From the NCBI GenBank assembly GCA_026120185.1, contig JANUWF010001491.1, forward strand, positions 4,650,001 to 4,714,000: DNA of 64,000 bases, in the 5' to 3' direction. Made by a program: the position numbers and the translations under genes. Of the stretch, positions 1 to 10,572 are shown piece after piece (within the stretch, counting starts at the first letter, position 1; every line of letters begins with the position of its first letter). The notes below the pieces were generated by a model. The model saw only the letters and a program-made list of their open reading frames with translations, was not told the origin of the DNA and ran no database searches. Source of the stretch: Voacanga thouarsii. Its lineage: Eukaryota > Streptophyta > Magnoliopsida > Gentianales > Apocynaceae.

Positions 1-172
1 GGAATTCACTGCCTTGCCGTTTAAGCTCCTTATCCTTGAAAAGCTAAAGCTCCGCATTACTCTACTGGGCTTCAACAATCTCCTACCTTAGATTTGGTAT
101 CAACTTCAGGTTGCTAATAATAATCTTCTCTTCTTGTACTTCTGCTCTTCTGTCGAACACGTCCTGAACTAC
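1..172 (-). pseudogene. pol: Element A RNase H-integrase linker
   Basis: This is the stretch between the end of RNase H and the integrase zinc-binding domain. It aligns with 16250-16420 and 18037-18210 in element C. It contains an in-frame TAG (83-85) inside the motif LR-stop-EI, also seen in C and E. The integrase itself is outside the window. Confidence 0.75.
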
Positions 173-1204
173 CTAGACCTCCTGTACCCTTAGACTGGCC
201 ATTCTGACTTTCCGGCTCAGGGCATCATCAACGACGCTGGCTTTCCTGGTGAGGTAGTTGATAGGACACCGGTACTCCTCCAGAAATTCCATCCATCTTC
301 GCTGCCTCAAATTCAAGTCTTTCTGGGTGAAGATGTACTTTAGGCTTTTGTGATCAGTGAACACCTCATATTTCGCCCCATACAAATAGTGTCGCCATTT
401 CTTTAATGCGAACACAATGGCAGCCAGCTCTAGATCATGCGTGGGATAATTGACTTCGTGCGGCTTCAGTTTTCGAGAAGCATAGGCGATCACCTTCCTA
501 TCTTGAATCAAAACTGCTCCTAAGCCTTTCTTCGAGGCATCAGTATATAGTGCGTACGGTTTATCTGCCTCCGGCAGACTCAACACAGGCGCTATCATTA
601 ACCTCCGCTTCAACTTTTGAAAACTCTTTTTGCATTTTTCGTTCCAAACAAAGGGTACATCCTTCCTCAACAGCTGGGTCATAGGAGATGCTAGCATTGA
701 AAATCCCTTAATAAATCTCCGGTAGTAGCCAGCCAACCCCAAAAAGCTTCGAATCTCGGTGATGTTCTTTGGTTGCTTCCAGTCTGATACGGCTTCAACC
801 TTCGCTGGGTCTACTTTGATTCCCTCCTTAGTCAACACGTGACCAAGAAATGCCACACTATCTAACCAAAACTCGCACTTGCTAAACTTGGCGTAAAGCT
901 TGTGCTCCCTTAGCTTTTCTAGTACCAACTTTAAAAGTTCGGCATGGTCCTCCGGGCTCTTGGAGTATATAAGTATGTCGTCGATGAAGACCACCACGAA
1001 TTTGTCCAAGTAGGGCTGGAACACTAAATGCATTAGATCCATAAATACCGTGGGTGCGTTGCTTACCTCGAAAGGCATCACCACAAACTCATAATAACCA
1101 TATCTTGTATTGAAGACCGTCTTAGGAATATCCTCCTCTTTTATCCTCACTTGATAGTAGCCTTGCCTCAAATCCAGTTTAGAGTAACAACTGGACCCTT
1201 GCAA
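173..1204 (-). pseudogene. pol: Element A RT core and RNase H
   Basis: An open stretch of about 343 codons holds the RT fingers/palm ([18 protein letters not shown]), the catalytic box FIDDILIYS, the connection region ([17 protein letters not shown]) and RNase H. RNase H shows [12 protein letters not shown], the HDLELAA glutamate region, [11 protein letters not shown] and a final DALSR. These are the Ty3-type enzymes that copy genomic RNA to DNA and remove the RNA. The order RT, RNase H and then integrase is that of Ty3/gypsy rather than copia. The true reading frame continues upstream but is cut by a TAG at 1205-1207, so the displayed start is not biological. Confidence 0.9.
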
Positions 1205-1771
1205 CTAGTCGAACAGCTCGTCAATTAACGGCAGAGGATAATTATTTTTTATGGTCAGGTTGTTCAAGCCTCGGTAGTCAATACACAACCTTAGAGTCCC
1301 GTCCTTTTTCTTTACAAATAGCATAGGTGCTCCCCAGGGTGACGTGCTAGGTTTGATATAGCCTTGCCTCACCAACTCCTCTAGCTGCTCCTTTAATTCC
1401 CTCAACTCCGCCGGTGCCATATGATACGGGGTTCGAGACACCGGTTCCGCTCCTGGGACTAGATCAATGGTGAACTCAACTTCTCGCTTGGGAGGTAGAG
1501 AGGTGAGTTTCGCAGGGAACACGTCGGGAAAATCTTTTACCACCTCAATATCCTCCAGAGTGCACTGGTCCTTCGGCTTGTTTATCACATAAGCCAAATA
1601 TCCTTGACATCCTTGCCTCAACAATTTTCGGGCTTTGGCCCCAACTATCAAAAACTTCAATTCTTTTACTTTCTCACCATTGAACTCCAACACATGACAT
1701 CCCGGTCTAATGAATTGAACTGACTTATTCTTACAGTCTACTCTAGCAGCATGCTTCGCTAACCAATCCAT
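1205..1771 (-). pseudogene. pol: Element A protease C-terminus and RT N-terminus
   Basis: The stretch starts at [13 protein letters not shown], which follows LILG in the protease of sister copies. It runs through the linker ([22 protein letters not shown]) into the RT N-terminus ([44 protein letters not shown]). It ends at a TAG (1205-1207) where element C has CAG in the same context (LFDQLQGSS). A one-base deletion near 1770 (GGG where C has GGGG) separates it from the protease core. Pseudogene of a Tekay-type polyprotein. Confidence 0.88.
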
Positions 1772-2265
1772 CCCAGTATTAAATCATAATCATCAATAGC
1801 TAAGACTATTAGATCTCCCTCCAAGCTTTCTCTCCCTACTTCAACTTTACAATTCCGCACATACCGATCCGCTTGCACCACTTTCCCCAAAGGCGTACTT
1901 ACTATCAAGGTAAAAGGTAGTTCTACTCCATCCCAACCCAATTGATATGCACAATTCTTATTTAAATAGGAATGGGTAGATCTAGGGTCTATCAATGCAT
2001 TAACGGAACGACCTTGGATAGTAAACGTACCTTCCACTACTGCTGCATCAGCTCCAACCTCCTCCCGGTTGAGAGCGAAAACTTTTGCTCTTACCTGCAA
2101 CTTCTGCGCTCCGCTCCCAGAAGCTCTCGAGGTACTGGCTCGATTGGGCCCCGGGTTCTGAGCTGGGTTTCCCTCCTCGATCCGGAGATGTTTAGGGCAG
2201 GCATTCCGCAGATGATTCGAGTCTCCGCAGTAGTAGCACTTCCGCTCAACTCTTTGGACCAACAA
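1759..2265 (-). pseudogene. pol: Element A second Gag zinc knuckle and aspartic protease
   Basis: The N-terminal part is a CCHC zinc knuckle (CYYCGDSNHLRNAC; C-x2-C-x4-H-x4-C), the RNA-binding end of Gag. The C-terminal part is a retroviral-type aspartic protease. Its active-site segment reads NALIDPRSTHSYLN where element C reads DPGSTHS, so the loop glycine is replaced by arginine and the enzyme was probably inactive. The stretch ends with a frameshift at LILGWIG (expected LILGMDWL). Gag and protease lie in one continuous frame here, so no Gag/Pol frameshift signal is evident. Confidence 0.87.
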
Positions 2266-3215
2266 TTTTTCTCAATGTGGCCCCTTTTTCCACAGTGCCG
2301 GCATAATGGAAGATTCTGCGCCAGACCAACCGGTGCTGTTCGGGCTTACTTTCCCCGATTCTGCCATTGCTGGTTGGCAGGACGCTTGTTAGGTTGCTGC
2401 CTCTGAAAAGGTCTTGGCGGCGGTCTTGTCGGTACGAACGGTCGTGAAGCCAATCGGTTGCGATCTTCACTCTCAGTACGGGTGGCTGCGTCCACAACCC
2501 CCGAATAAGTCACCGGTGGAGTGGGTGCTAACGCCCTTCTTAACTCCTGCCTTAATCCCTTAACAAATTGCCTCGTTCTGTTTTGTTCAGTATCCACCAG
2601 CCTCTTGCAGTACTTTGACAGCTGCGTGAACCGGGCGGCGTATTGGGCTACTGTCATACTTCCTTGCTTTAGATTCTGGAACTCATCTTCCCATTTCTCC
2701 ACTATCCACTGAGGGATATATTTTGCCCGGAATGCTTCCACAAAATTAGCCCATGTCTAGTCATGGCCAATCATCTCCTAGTCGTCCTGAACCCGTTGCC
2801 ACTACGCCCGAGCTGGACCCCTCAGCCGGAACGCAGCGAACTTCTCCATTCGCTTCTCTGTGTACTGGAGTGTAGCAAAGATGTCCTCCATTTGCTCCAC
2901 CCATTGCTCCGCTTTCTGGTCTAGTTCGGCCTCCCCCAAGAAAATAGGAGGTTGAAATTTCAGAAACCGCTCCAATGCCTCATCTTCCCCTTTCGGATTT
3001 CTTCGCTCTGTCAAGGTTTACAGAATCTCCGTCACCTTGTGAAACGCTTACGTCATTGTTGCGCTAACCGATTCTTCCGATCCCATTTCCGGCCCCATTT
3101 CATTCTCATCCCATTGATTTGGTGATGACATTTGAGTCGCATCAATCTCTGGTGTCACGGGCTCTGCCTCAGGAACCCTTCTGCTGGATGTGGCTGCGCG
3201 ACGTCTGGGTGCTAT
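2266..3215 (-). pseudogene. gag: Element A gag (capsid region), broken
   Basis: This is the structural Gag region. The sister copies start at MAPRRRA; here the start codon reads ATA (3213-3215). Recognisable capsid motifs are ERFLKFQPPIFLGEAE, EQWVEQMEDIFATLQYTEKRM, RLRGPARA and then EDEFQNLKQGSMTVAQYAARFTQLSKYC. These match the plant retrotransposon Gag domain. A first zinc knuckle (CRHCGKRGHIEKNC) lies at about 2265-2310. Frames shift between 3014 and 2741 and again near 2400, so no continuous protein is possible. Confidence 0.85.
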
Positions 3216-3486
3216 TCTAAACCATTCCCTAAATAATGAGTTATGCATCAAAGTTAAAAATATCCAAATTGAGCATGCATTCACATTCAACGTTAAGCGG
3301 AAGAAAATTAGATGCAAATTTTGTATGAAGAATTGCATATAAATTTTTCTCAAAACTTAGAGTACCCTAGGTACTCGTATTTGCATAAATTTTGAAATAA
3401 TGCAATAAAGGTGCATGGACTCCTAGCATAGGAGTTTATGAAAAATTGCAAATAAAACGCCCTAAACATAGCAGAACATGGCCTTT

Positions 3487-3941
3487 CTAATCCTCATCAG
3501 AATCTTCAATGTCGGCATCATATAACCATCCCCTAGAATTCCTAGTGAAGTCTATCCCAGCCCCGCTTGCAAACCCATCTACGGGCTCCTTCCCGGGTCT
3601 CCTGGAACTCTCCCCGGTCTCAACTTGATTGGGTGGGGTTATAAAGGAAGGTCTAGGTGGAGATTCATAATCTATCTCCCCTGGGTCATCACTGTTAGCA
3701 GTCAAGTCCACTATGGGGCTAGGAGGATGGGGAACATATTCCATGTCTATCTCCTCGTCTTCACAGTCGAAAACCAAGTCGATCATGGGTATTGGAGATG
3801 GCTCGATGATCTGGACCACATCGTCACTACTATCATCCAGGGCAATGATTGGCTGGGTGCAGGTTGAAGCACTGCGAAGTCCTCCGGGTAGATAGGAATG
3901 GGAGGGTGCCATTGCTGCCCTTTCTTTGCAGTTCTAATCAT
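3487..3941 (-). pseudogene. Element A pre-gag acidic ORF
   Basis: This reading frame lies between the primer-binding site and gag, about 270 nt upstream of the gag start. The N-terminal part begins MIRTAKKGQQWHPPIPIYPED. A one-base loss in a C run (CCC where C has CCCC) then moves the remainder to another frame, which reads IIALDDSSDDVVQII, PMIDLVFDCEDEEID and PIVDLTANSDDPGEID and ends IEDSDED-stop. It is very acidic, has no predicted membrane segment, and I recognise no catalytic family. The valine/isoleucine-D-L cores beside acidic runs resemble SUMO-interacting motifs. The same ORF is present in C, D and E. Function is inferred, not shown. Confidence 0.7.
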
Positions 3942-4030
3942 TCTAACTATCCTTCAGCACAAACAAGACAGGTCAGATAAAAGATTTGAACTTAATAAAT
4001 CAAAATAAATAATATCAATACTTGCCTAAA

Positions 4031-4047
4031 CCTAGGCTCTGATACCA
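4031..4047 (-). promoter_or_regulatory. Element A primer-binding site
   Basis: The minus-strand sequence TGGTATCAGAGCCTAGG follows the LTR after a two-base AG spacer. The first 13 bases match the complement of the 3' end of plant initiator-Met tRNA. This site primes minus-strand DNA synthesis. Confidence 0.9.
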
Positions 4048-6345
4048 CTTGTAACACACCACTACCTAGGCCCATCAGGGCCGGGGAGGTCGCCCCGTCC
4101 AGAGGACAAGGGGTCTTTATAACTAGGTTACATGAAAATAAAATAAAATAAAGACTTTAAAATTAACCTTATTACAACCCAAAAGATAAGTACTGGAACA
4201 AATGCAAATAAACTGTTCACAACAATCTCTCAAAACATCACATAAAGTAAATAACATGAGTCTTTAAAGCATAGGCAACATCTAGCTAATGACCTGCACA
4301 GCAGGATCTTCCAGAAAATATGGTATAAAAGGTGGTGAGATAAAAATCTCAGTAAGCCCGTGTGTGCTTTAAGTGTTTCAGGTAAAACAACTCATGTATG
4401 TAAGTTGTAAAAGTTCATAAGAAAAAGGTGCTTGCAAGCAATAAATAAGTGTTCAAAATAAAGAGTGGCGTTTCACTTTTCAAACTATACATGTGCACAA
4501 TAAATACAACCACTCAAATGGGTAGCCATGGGATACCACACATTGGGCCCCAAGACTAAATAACAGTCAGAATGCCACACTTTGTGCAAGCTGACAAAAG
4601 GTATATACTCCTCCATCTCGACACCCAAACTTGCCGGTTGTCCATTCCGGAACACACAGTCCACATGACTGAAACTTGCTAGCTCGGACCGGTATGACCT
4701 ACCGGACTAGCATCCTATCCAGGAAGGACTCATCCCTCAGAGGTAGCCACCTACTGAGAGACTCACCCTAACCCTTCAAAGACTAGTCCTGGGGGTCTAC
4801 CCTTATTGAGTACTCAACGGTGATTGTTCCACTTGGGAGAAAATTGATCATAATCCACTTTATTTGGAAATAGCCATTAAGGGTTTCTAAAAGTCTTGTC
4901 ATAGTTGGGTTTTAGAAAAAGTTTAGCATTTTGTGTAAGACTGCTTTTTTAACTTTCAAATGATTTTCTTGATTGAAATAAAAAGGAAAACACGGTCCTT
5001 AATTGCCTTCACAAAATAAATGTCCATATATATCATACTTGGCTTTCCACAATAACTTTTTGGTCTTCATAAAACTCCATGCAAGAGCTTACCCGATTCT
5101 TTGCTTGCTCAACTCAACCATTTCCCATGGCTGACCTAATCCGCCTGGGGTAAACACAATATGTAAGGTTACATTCGAGCTATACCTGACTTATATAAAT
5201 AATTTCTTAGCTCAACTAGTTACAACCATGACTAGCCATGACCCTAATGTCCTAAGCTTTAAGGCTAGGTGACAAAGAATTTTATAAAATAAGTTTTAGT
5301 TGATAAGTTAAAATAACTTGGGGTTCTAAAATAATTGCTAACAAATCATAGACCCAATTAATAATTCTTGAGTGTTATTTTTACTAAATAAACTAAGGTT
5401 TGAATATTAAGTCCTAAATAGTACTAATAAATGGTGGTTTGAAAATAGCTTTATTATAAATAAATATTTAATTACAAATAACCTTTAATTAATTTTTAAA
5501 TAGAAAATAAATAATTAGTAATAAATAAAATTAAAAATGAATGAATTATTTTAAATTTTAATTAATAATTAAAACATAGATTTTAATATAAATAATATTT
5601 TATTTATTGTAAAGGATTTATTACTATATATATTATTTTTAATAAAAGATCTCATTTACTTGATAAAGAAAATATTAATATTTTAATTAATAAACCACTC
5701 CAAATTTCCCTAGAGTTTCGAATTTTATAGAGAAAAATATAGTAGTATTCTATTCAAGGTAATAAAATTTGTTAATAAAAATAATCTAGCCTTAACAAGA
5801 AAGTACTTTTCTCCATGATTTTCCTATTGCTAGAAAGGATTCACGATCACATTCTCCATCATCAACAATATATTAATCCATTCATGAACATACCCTTGAA
5901 CTATCTCATACCATCACATGGCCAAAATCCTACTAAGCGTAATCATCAATCATGGTTTCCATGGAAAAATAAGAACATAAAAGCCTAATCACCTTTGGTG
6001 TCATAATATCTAATCACGCTTCAAACCTCCATAAAATTCAATAAGCATGAAGCACATACATTGATTCGAAAGGAAAACACATACATCCTAGTCATATACA
6101 ACAATCATCATGTCCTAACTCCATCCCCTTAATCCACATGCATATACTCAATCCCTTATCCATATTTCATTCTTCCTATCAATATCTAAGAGACATGAAT
6201 ACTGAATTAAAAGATGGATTAAAGAAAAAAAATACTTGATTTGATGAACACTTCGATGAAGAATTAAAAAGGTCCACGCGATTGAGAGCCTTGAATGATC
6301 CAATGGAAAAACGGCCATGGTTGATGGTTGATCAACCATTTCGGT

Positions 6346-6350
<5 letters not shown>

Positions 6351-6399
<49 letters not shown>
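6351..6399. repeat. (GA)n microsatellite in LTR A
   Basis: About 24 uninterrupted GA units, the longest GA run in the A/C LTR family here. It lies about 1.9 kb from the LTR start, the same place as in every other Tekay LTR of the window. Confidence 0.97.
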
Positions 6400-6405
<6 letters not shown>

Positions 6406-7990
6406 CATTAGAACAGTACAATCAAATGGAAGAAGATGAACAAGAAGGTTGTTCTTGACTTACCTTGTTGATGTTCTTGAGACCTTCAAAGAAAAGTTAA
6501 TTTTGATCCGCTCGAAAATTCTCGTTTGTGAGGTTTGTGTTATAAATACCAGAAATGAAGTTTAGAGATTAAATGGAAGTGATTTGGAGTATTTGAGAGT
6601 GATTGGAGGTGTTTAGAGTAGGGTTAAGCTTGAAGAATGTTAGTGTGTGTTCTTGGTGTTCTAGGTGAAAATGGAGAGAATTTGGAAGAAGTGCTGCACG
6701 AATTTTGGTAGAAGGCTGGCCGAATGGTATGGAATGAATGAGGGTTTCGGTTTTTAGCAAGAAGGAGAGAGAATGATCAGATTTTTTGAAATTTAAATGG
6801 AGGAAATGGTGGAGATGTTTAAGGTAAGAGGTTAGCTATGGTGTTTTGATTAAGAGAGGTTTCTATGTCTTTCAATGGTGCCGGCTAAACAAGGGGTTTT
6901 TGCTGGAATGATTGAAGGTTAATGTTGCTCAAGGCCGGTTGAAATTCAGTCTTAAATGGCAGAGGAAATTCTGGTTTATTAGCCTAATACAAGAGTGATT
7001 TTAATGGAGTAAAATGCTAAAATTATTTGAAGTTCAAAAAGAGTTTGAATGGAGTGATCTTAGGAGTGTTTTGTGGTGTGGCTTTGGAGTCCTTATGCTC
7101 AAGGTGAGTGTGAGGTTAATGGTGTTTAGTCTACAGCTGTGCAAGGTTCAATTTTGCAGAGGTTGAAGGCAGATTTTCGGCCTAGGCTAGAAGGAAGCAA
7201 AATTGGAAAATTCTGGTTTCAAGTTTGTTCATGGTTTCGAATGTTGCTGAATTTTTGGTGTAGAATTTCTGCACTTCTTTCAGCCCGATTTGCAGCTGGT
7301 TCTTGAGGGGGTTTGAAGGTCTTCCAAGGATGGTTTTTCAGCCTTATTTCTGGACAACTACAGAGGGGTTTTGCTGGCTTGAAGATGAAATAAAAACAGC
7401 TTCATTTCCTTGATTGAAAGCGGCGAAATGCCCAGAATTTTTTCCTGGTTTGGTGCTGTTTGTGCAGTTCAAAAATTGCACAGATTTTCCTGCCTTCAAG
7501 CCACATGAAATGACCATTTTTTGGGCAGAAAATGAGTGGTTTTACTGGCTGAATTTTTGAAGAGAAGGTCTGCAAAATATCTGGAAAATTTCCAGATTTT
7601 TCCTTCACTAAGCTATGGACAACATGAAGGTGAAGTTGAAGGTTCTTTCATGGTGATTGATTTTCTCTTGGAAACCCTTCCTATTTCTCCTCCTACTTTC
7701 GACCAACTTCCCAACCACTAAAGCTGATTTTCAAATTTCATGGTGGAGGAGTAATCACATAATTTTTTTGGAATTTAAAAGAAAGGATTTAATGGTTTTG
7801 AATTATAAAGATGTTAGGGCAAGCTAGTGGTAATAAAAAGGACAAGAATTCCTCTAGAATTCTTTTTAGTACATGAGGATAAGATTAGGTCATTCTCTTC
7901 ATGTCTCCCCTAAGACAACATTCCTATTTCCATGAAATGCAAGAAAACAAAAATTCAAACTTAGCTAAGATAATCATGATAAAACTTAAA

Positions 7991-8055
7991 TGATGGAATT
8001 TGAACTCATGACCTTAGAAATTAATTCACCAAGCTCTAACCACTAAACCACAACA
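7991..8055 (-). other. tRNA-like module in LTR A
   Basis: On the minus strand it carries TGGTTTAGTGG (A-box match) and a degenerate B-box region (TTCAAATTCC type). It lies about 254-318 nt inside the LTR. The B-box is more decayed here than in C. Confidence 0.6.
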
Positions 8056-8309
8056 ACTCTTATTCTTATTTTCTCACCCACATATTCTTCTTGTTTAATT
8101 CTCAAGCTATCTTCCTAATTTGACCTCAAGCAAAATTACCATTTTACCCCTCTTACTCGATAAGCATAACTAATCATTTTAACCTATAATTCACAACTTT
8201 AAAGCACATAAAATTATTCAAAAACATATATATATATATTCATGCAAAATAATATGATATGCATTCCCGACCCCCTTACTCTAGGGTTGGCTTTAGGTGG
8301 GGTTTCACA

Positions 8310-8592
8310 CAAGCTGCGCCTTGAAGCTAATCAAACAACTCGTCGATCAAGGGTAAAGGGTACTTGTTCTTGATCATTATGTTGTTCAGTCCCCGATAAT
8401 CGATGCATAATCTCAAGGTGCCATCCTTCTTCTTAACAAATAATGTCGGTGCTCCCCACGGAGACGTACTCGGTCGAATATAGCCTTGCCTCACCAACTC
8501 TTCCAGTTGCTCTTTCAATTCCTTCAACTCTGTTGGTGCCATCTGGTATGGGGTTCTTGACATAGGTTCCGCACCAGGAATCAGGTCCACGA
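8310..8592 (-). pseudogene. pol: Element B RT N-terminus
   Basis: The segment covers the linker ([18 protein letters not shown]), [37 protein letters not shown] and [10 protein letters not shown], then a TAG (8327-8329) and LQGAA. It is then cut off by the insertion of A. The TAG replaces the glutamine of LFDQLQG, the same codon that is a stop in A, D and E. A one-base insertion near 8655 (VVKDFSR where others read VVKDFPD) separates it from the protease. Confidence 0.88.
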
Positions 8593-9137
8593 TAAACTCA
8601 CATTCCCGCTCAGCGGGTAAAGAAGTGAGCTCAGCAGGGAAGACATCTGGAAAAATCCTTTACCACCTCAGTACTCTCCAAGGTACACTGATCTTTGGGT
8701 TTATTCAGAAGATATGCCAAATATCCTACACATCCGCTCATAAGCAACTTTCGAGCCTTAGCACCAGGAATCAGGAATTTCAGTTCCTTTGCCCGCTTAC
8801 CGTTACATTCAATCACATCTCACCCGGGTCTCACAAATTGCAGCTCCTTGACCTTGTAGTCAACACGAGTTCTGTGCTTCAACAACCAATCCATGCCCAA
8901 GATCAAGTCATAATCATCAATGGGCAAAATTATAAGGTCTATTTCCAGAATCTCCTTCCCTACCTCAACTTCACAACTTTCCATTAACTTACCCGCTTCT
9001 ACCACTTTTCCCAAGGGAGAGCTTACAACTAAGGTATAGGGTAATTCCTTTCCTTCCCACCCCAAATGCGATGCACAAACTTTACCTACATAAGAGTGTG
9101 TGGATCCTGGATCTATCAAAACATTAACAAAACGGCC
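8593..9137 (-). pseudogene. pol: Element B aspartic protease
   Basis: The active-site motif is intact in form: [21 protein letters not shown], a Ty3-type aspartic protease. It is followed by LPYTLVVSSPLGKVVEAG and [22 protein letters not shown]. The frame then meets a TGA where the others have cysteine in RPGCDV (near 8820) and continues as ECNGKRAKELKFLI. The protein would mature the Gag-Pol polyprotein. It diverges clearly from C, which supports B being a separate family. Confidence 0.85.
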
Positions 9138-10347
9138 TCATATAGAAAGGTTACCTTCAATCATAGCTGCATCTGCTCCCACTTCACCCCAGTTTAGGGC
9201 AAAGACCTTAGCCTCCACTTGGGGTTTCTGACCTCCCACTCCAGCTGTTCCACTAGCAGCACCGAGGTTGACGCCCATCAGTTGAGTCGGGCCCATCTGC
9301 CCAATCCTCAGAGGTTTAGGGCAGGTGTTTCTTAGATGGCCCAAGTCACCACAGTTGAAGCACCTCTTTACTCCCCCATTAGTCCAGCAGTTCCTCTTGG
9401 TGTCCCCGTTTTCCACAGAATTAGCAACTGAGGTTATTTTGCATCAATGCAGTTATAGCCACCCGAGGTGGCTTCCCCTGGTTTCCCTACTGCATAGGGC
9501 CAGCAGGTCACTTGTTACTCAGAGGTCTCGTTGGCAGACGAGTTGGTTGGAATGGACTACTCACCGATCGGTATCAATCTTCATTCTCTGTCTGGGATGC
9601 TACGTCCACGGCGGCCGTGTTGGATGTTAGCGATGATGGAGCCAGTGCCTTCCTTAGATCTGGCCTCAGCCTCTTGACAAACTTTCGGGTTCGCTTCTAT
9701 TCCGTGTCAACTAAACATCTACAATACTTGGACAACTGCGTGAATCAGGCTGTATACTGAGCAACCGACATGCTTCCCTGCTTGAGAGTTTGGAACTCAT
9801 CCTCTCTCTTCTAAGCTACCTACCGGGGAATGTACTTAGCACGAAAAGCTTCAAAAAAGCTATCCTATGTCCATTCCTGCCCTTCCCTTTCCCGGTCACT
9901 CTGTATCCGTTACCACCATGCTCACAATGGTCCCCTCAGTCAAAAAGCAGCAAACTTCACCATCCTCCCCACTGAATACTACAGAGTAGCAAAGATATCC
10001 TCCGTCTACTTGATCTACTACTCCGCCTTCTCATCTTGATCCACCTCCCCCTAGAATGTGGGAGGTTGGAACTTCAGAAAATGCTCCAGGGCCCCATCCT
10101 CTCCCAGCGGTGATCTCTTGGCCACCTTATCCTCTCTCTCAGTTAAATTTTAAAGGATCGAAGCCATCTTGTTAATAGCCTGTCTCATAGTCACATCCCG
10201 AGACCTCTCGGAAGCCAACTCTTGCTCCTGCTGCAAGTGTTCCTCCACATCGGGTGTGGAATGATGCATTTGCTAAAATTTTGGAGTTGAAGATGCACAT
10301 TCCTACACGGTTCTGCTATGAACGACTGTCCTGCATCTTGGTGCCAT
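9138..10347 (-). pseudogene. gag: Element B gag, heavily degraded
   Basis: The ATG of MAPR lies at 10347-10345, but a TAG follows within about 15 codons. The C-terminal zinc knuckle is well preserved (CFNCGDLGHLRNTC), with a decayed first knuckle just before it. Between 9420 and 10330 the capsid region can only be followed by homology, with several frame changes and no long open frame. About 220 nt of leader lie between this start and the insertion point of C. Confidence 0.75.
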
Positions 10348-10567
10348 CTTTGATCGCATTCACTCAAAGTCAGATAGTTTCCAAGGAGAAAAAGTATGCT
10401 CAGACACATGATCAAGTAATAATAATGATAACACTCATTTTAAAAGAAAATTTGATAGTACTATTTAGGGAAAAACCAAGTAATGAATACAACTCATGCT
10501 TTTCATAAAGAAGGGTTATCACACGCGATACCCTTTTATTCACTAAAATAATCGAATCCTACAAGCA

Positions 10568-10572
10568 ACATT
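10568..10572. repeat. Target site duplication of element C, left copy
   Basis: AACAT directly abuts the C LTR end and is matched at 26354-26358. Five bases is the duplication length typical of Ty3-type integrases. Confidence 0.93.

Larger units (their letters stand above)
1..8309 (-). mobile_element. Element A: Ty3 Tekay/Del-type LTR retrotransposon, 5' part only
   Basis: Read on the minus strand, this runs 5' LTR (4050-8309), primer-binding site, pre-gag ORF, gag, protease, RT and RNase H, then leaves the window at position 1 before the integrase. It interrupts element B: B's RT stops at 8310, just after the codons for LFD-stop-LQGAA. The five bases next to the LTR, CAAGC (8310-8314), should be the target duplication, but the other copy is outside the window. 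The internal region closely resembles that of C, so A and C are the same family. All its genes carry stops or frameshifts. Confidence 0.93.
4050..8309 (-). repeat. Element A 5' LTR (about 4.26 kb)
   Basis: In sense orientation it starts TGTGAAACCCC at 8309 and ends GTGTTACA at 4050, so it has TG...CA ends. It aligns along its whole length with the two LTRs of C and with solo LTR G. Sense order: tRNA-like module about 250 nt in, a (GA)n tract, an AT-rich block (about 5280-5800), the palindrome TTGAGTACTCAA (4806-4817), a CCACACTTTG motif, then a TATA-like TATAAAG (4115-4121) and a GGCCC/GGGCC hairpin near the end. No ORF in it looks like a real gene. Confidence 0.93.
8310..10572 (-). mobile_element. 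Element B, first visible part (RT to gag)
   Basis: A Tekay-type element more diverged than A, C, D and E. It is cut by A on the left and by C on the right. It continues at 26354 after C; the AACAT at both edges of C (10568-10572 and 26354-26358) shows the two pieces were once contiguous. The rest of pol and the 3' LTR are left of the window. Confidence 0.88.

Noticed and set aside
3625..3867. Plus-strand ORFs opposite the pre-gag ORF (3625-3867, 3713-3895, 21664-21918)
   Set aside because: Antisense shadows of the acidic ORF.
6569..6760. 63-codon ORF repeated at 6569, 13120 and 24637
   Set aside because: It lies inside homologous LTRs of one family, so the repetition is explained by LTR copying. 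It is antisense-neutral, has no domain, and is not kept in the LTRs of E or G.
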